Source: Methylococcales bacterium (GTDB taxonomy: Bacteria; Pseudomonadota; Gammaproteobacteria; Methylococcales; Methylomonadaceae). From it: 64,000 nucleotides of DNA. The notes beneath the pieces were generated by a model. It saw only the letters and a list, made by a program, of their open reading frames with translations. It did not search any database and was not told the origin of the DNA. Both the position numbers and the translations under genes were made by a program. The stretch covers positions 1-64,000 of the forward strand of contig JAURYI010000107.1 in the NCBI GenBank assembly GCA_030654015.1, in the 5' to 3' direction. The number at the start of each line of letters is the position of its first letter. The stretch's first letter is position 1. This document shows positions 63,259-64,000 of the stretch, piece after piece.

Positions 63259-64000
63259 ATGTCTACTGATGATCCTAGCCCCGTCAACCCTAATCCACGT
63301 CATATCGCCATTATCATGGACGGTAATGGTCGCTGGGCGCAAAAACGTTTTATGCCGCGTGCGGTGGGTCATCAGGCGGGCGTTAAAACCGTCCGCAAAA
63401 TAGTCGAATACTGTGCCAATAACAATATTGAAGTATTAACGCTGTTTGCTTTCAGTAGTGAAAACTGGCGACGACCGGAAAGTGAAGTGTCGTTATTAAT
63501 GGCACTGTTCATGGCAACCTTGCAACGGGAAATAGACAAGCTGCATCGCAACAACATCCGCTTGCGTTTTATCGGTGACAGATCTGCATTTCCTGAAAAA
63601 CTGCAAACAAAAATGGCAGAAGGCGAAGCGCAAACCGAACACAATACCGCTCTCACCTTGGTCATTGCCGCTAATTACGGCGGTCATTGGGATATGTGTC
63701 AGGCATTTCAACGCATCGCCGCCAAAATCACGGCGGGTGAACTGACTGAGCAAGACATCACGGAAGAACTGATTAACCAGCATTTATCGACCGCTAACCT
63801 GCCTGAACCAGACCTCTTTATTCGCACTGGCGGCGAAGAACGGGTCAGTAATTTTATGTTATGGCAATTAGCTTATGCGGAAATGTATTTTACCCCGACG
63901 CTCTGGCCTGATTTTGACCAGAATTCTCTAGCCGAGGCGATTACCAGCTTTAAGGGTCGCCAACGCCGCTTTGGTCATACGGGCGAGCAAGTGCTTGGCC
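63259..64000 (+). CDS. uppS: Undecaprenyl diphosphate synthase (partial, C-terminus outside window)
   Basis: Makes the C55 lipid carrier precursor for cell-wall synthesis. 247 residues are visible without a stop. The catalytic aspartate is in IAIIMDGNGRWA, with AGVKTVRKIVEYC, LFAFSSENWRRP, and the late FIRTGGEERVSNFMLWQLAYAEMYF. The start is the ATG at 63259. The window ends just before the expected C-terminus. Confidence 0.97.
   Translation, partial: MSTDDPSPVNPNPRHIAIIMDGNGRWAQKRFMPRAVGHQAGVKTVRKIVEYCANNNIEVLTLFAFSSENWRRPESEVSLLMALFMATLQREIDKLHRNNIRLRFIGDRSAFPEKLQTKMAEGEAQTEHNTALTLVIAANYGGHWDMCQAFQRIAAKITAGELTEQDITEELINQHLSTANLPEPDLFIRTGGEERVSNFMLWQLAYAEMYFTPTLWPDFDQNSLAEAITSFKGRQRRFGHTGEQVLG

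Overview
The window reads as a chromosomal segment of a gammaproteobacterium with moderate to low GC. Supporting this are the fabA-fabB pair, slt, ttcA, glnD, aat with bpt, pepN, a second EF-G (fusA2 type), and the rpsB-tsf-pyrH-frr-uppS string. Several protein families resemble those I associate with Methylococcales or Thiotrichales, but nothing here fixes the genus. No rRNA, tRNA or CRISPR array was seen. Both ends are cut: fusA2 at the left, uppS at the right.

Layout. 1-3834: housekeeping genes (fusA2, ygfX-like, bcp, rnd, ttcA). 3897-6846: an AT-rich accessory patch. It holds the wreck of a HigBA toxin-antitoxin pair, a tightly packed operon (HicA, HicB, a DUF5677-like protein, an HsdR-N-like nuclease), a fragment of sufB, and a RelE/ParE-type pair, with palindromic repeats at the breakpoints. 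6906-16869: fabB/fabA, slt, cysZ, methylthioadenosine salvage (mtnA, mtaD), trxB, and the two N-end-rule leucyl transferases aat and bpt. 16979-19426: a membrane-anchored octaheme cytochrome c fused to HEAT and TPR repeats.

19584-41523 is a 22 kb envelope and sulfatase region, nearly all on the minus strand. It looks like two parallel modules, each led by a paralogous outer-membrane protein and containing an arylsulfatase. One module runs from 31772 down to 19584, the other from 41523 down to 34348. They also carry lipoproteins (DUF3313 twice, DUF4410, DUF2092), Gly/Tyr-rich secreted proteins, Phenol_MetA_deg-type porins, a HAD phosphatase and membrane proteins. A plus-strand histidine kinase and LuxR/FixJ-type regulator lie between them. 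The region is decaying: a 134 bp MITE splits a lipoprotein gene, a porin gene has a pentanucleotide-repeat frameshift plus a second frameshift, a DUF4410 gene is frameshifted, and a 2'-5' RNA ligase-like gene is truncated.

41847-51680: an ECF sigma factor without an adjacent anti-sigma gene, a free-standing M41 (FtsH-like) peptidase domain behind a terminator-like hairpin, a heavy-metal RND efflux operon (CzcI-like, TolC, adaptor, CusA/CzcA, DUF3240) and a Gln-rich lipoprotein. 51755-57875: pepN, glnD and map. 58172-64000: rpsB, tsf, then a four-gene AT-rich insert (Uma2 nuclease, NYN/PIN-like protein, small coiled coil, PD-(D/E)XK-like protein) separating tsf from pyrH-frr-uppS.

The best candidates for something undescribed are the tsf-pyrH insert, the HicAB-DUF5677-HsdR_N operon and the paired sulfatase modules with their two-component system. 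Several families of short palindromes are scattered through the intergenic spaces. One sits inside the coding region of the RND adaptor and another supplies the stop codon of glnD.
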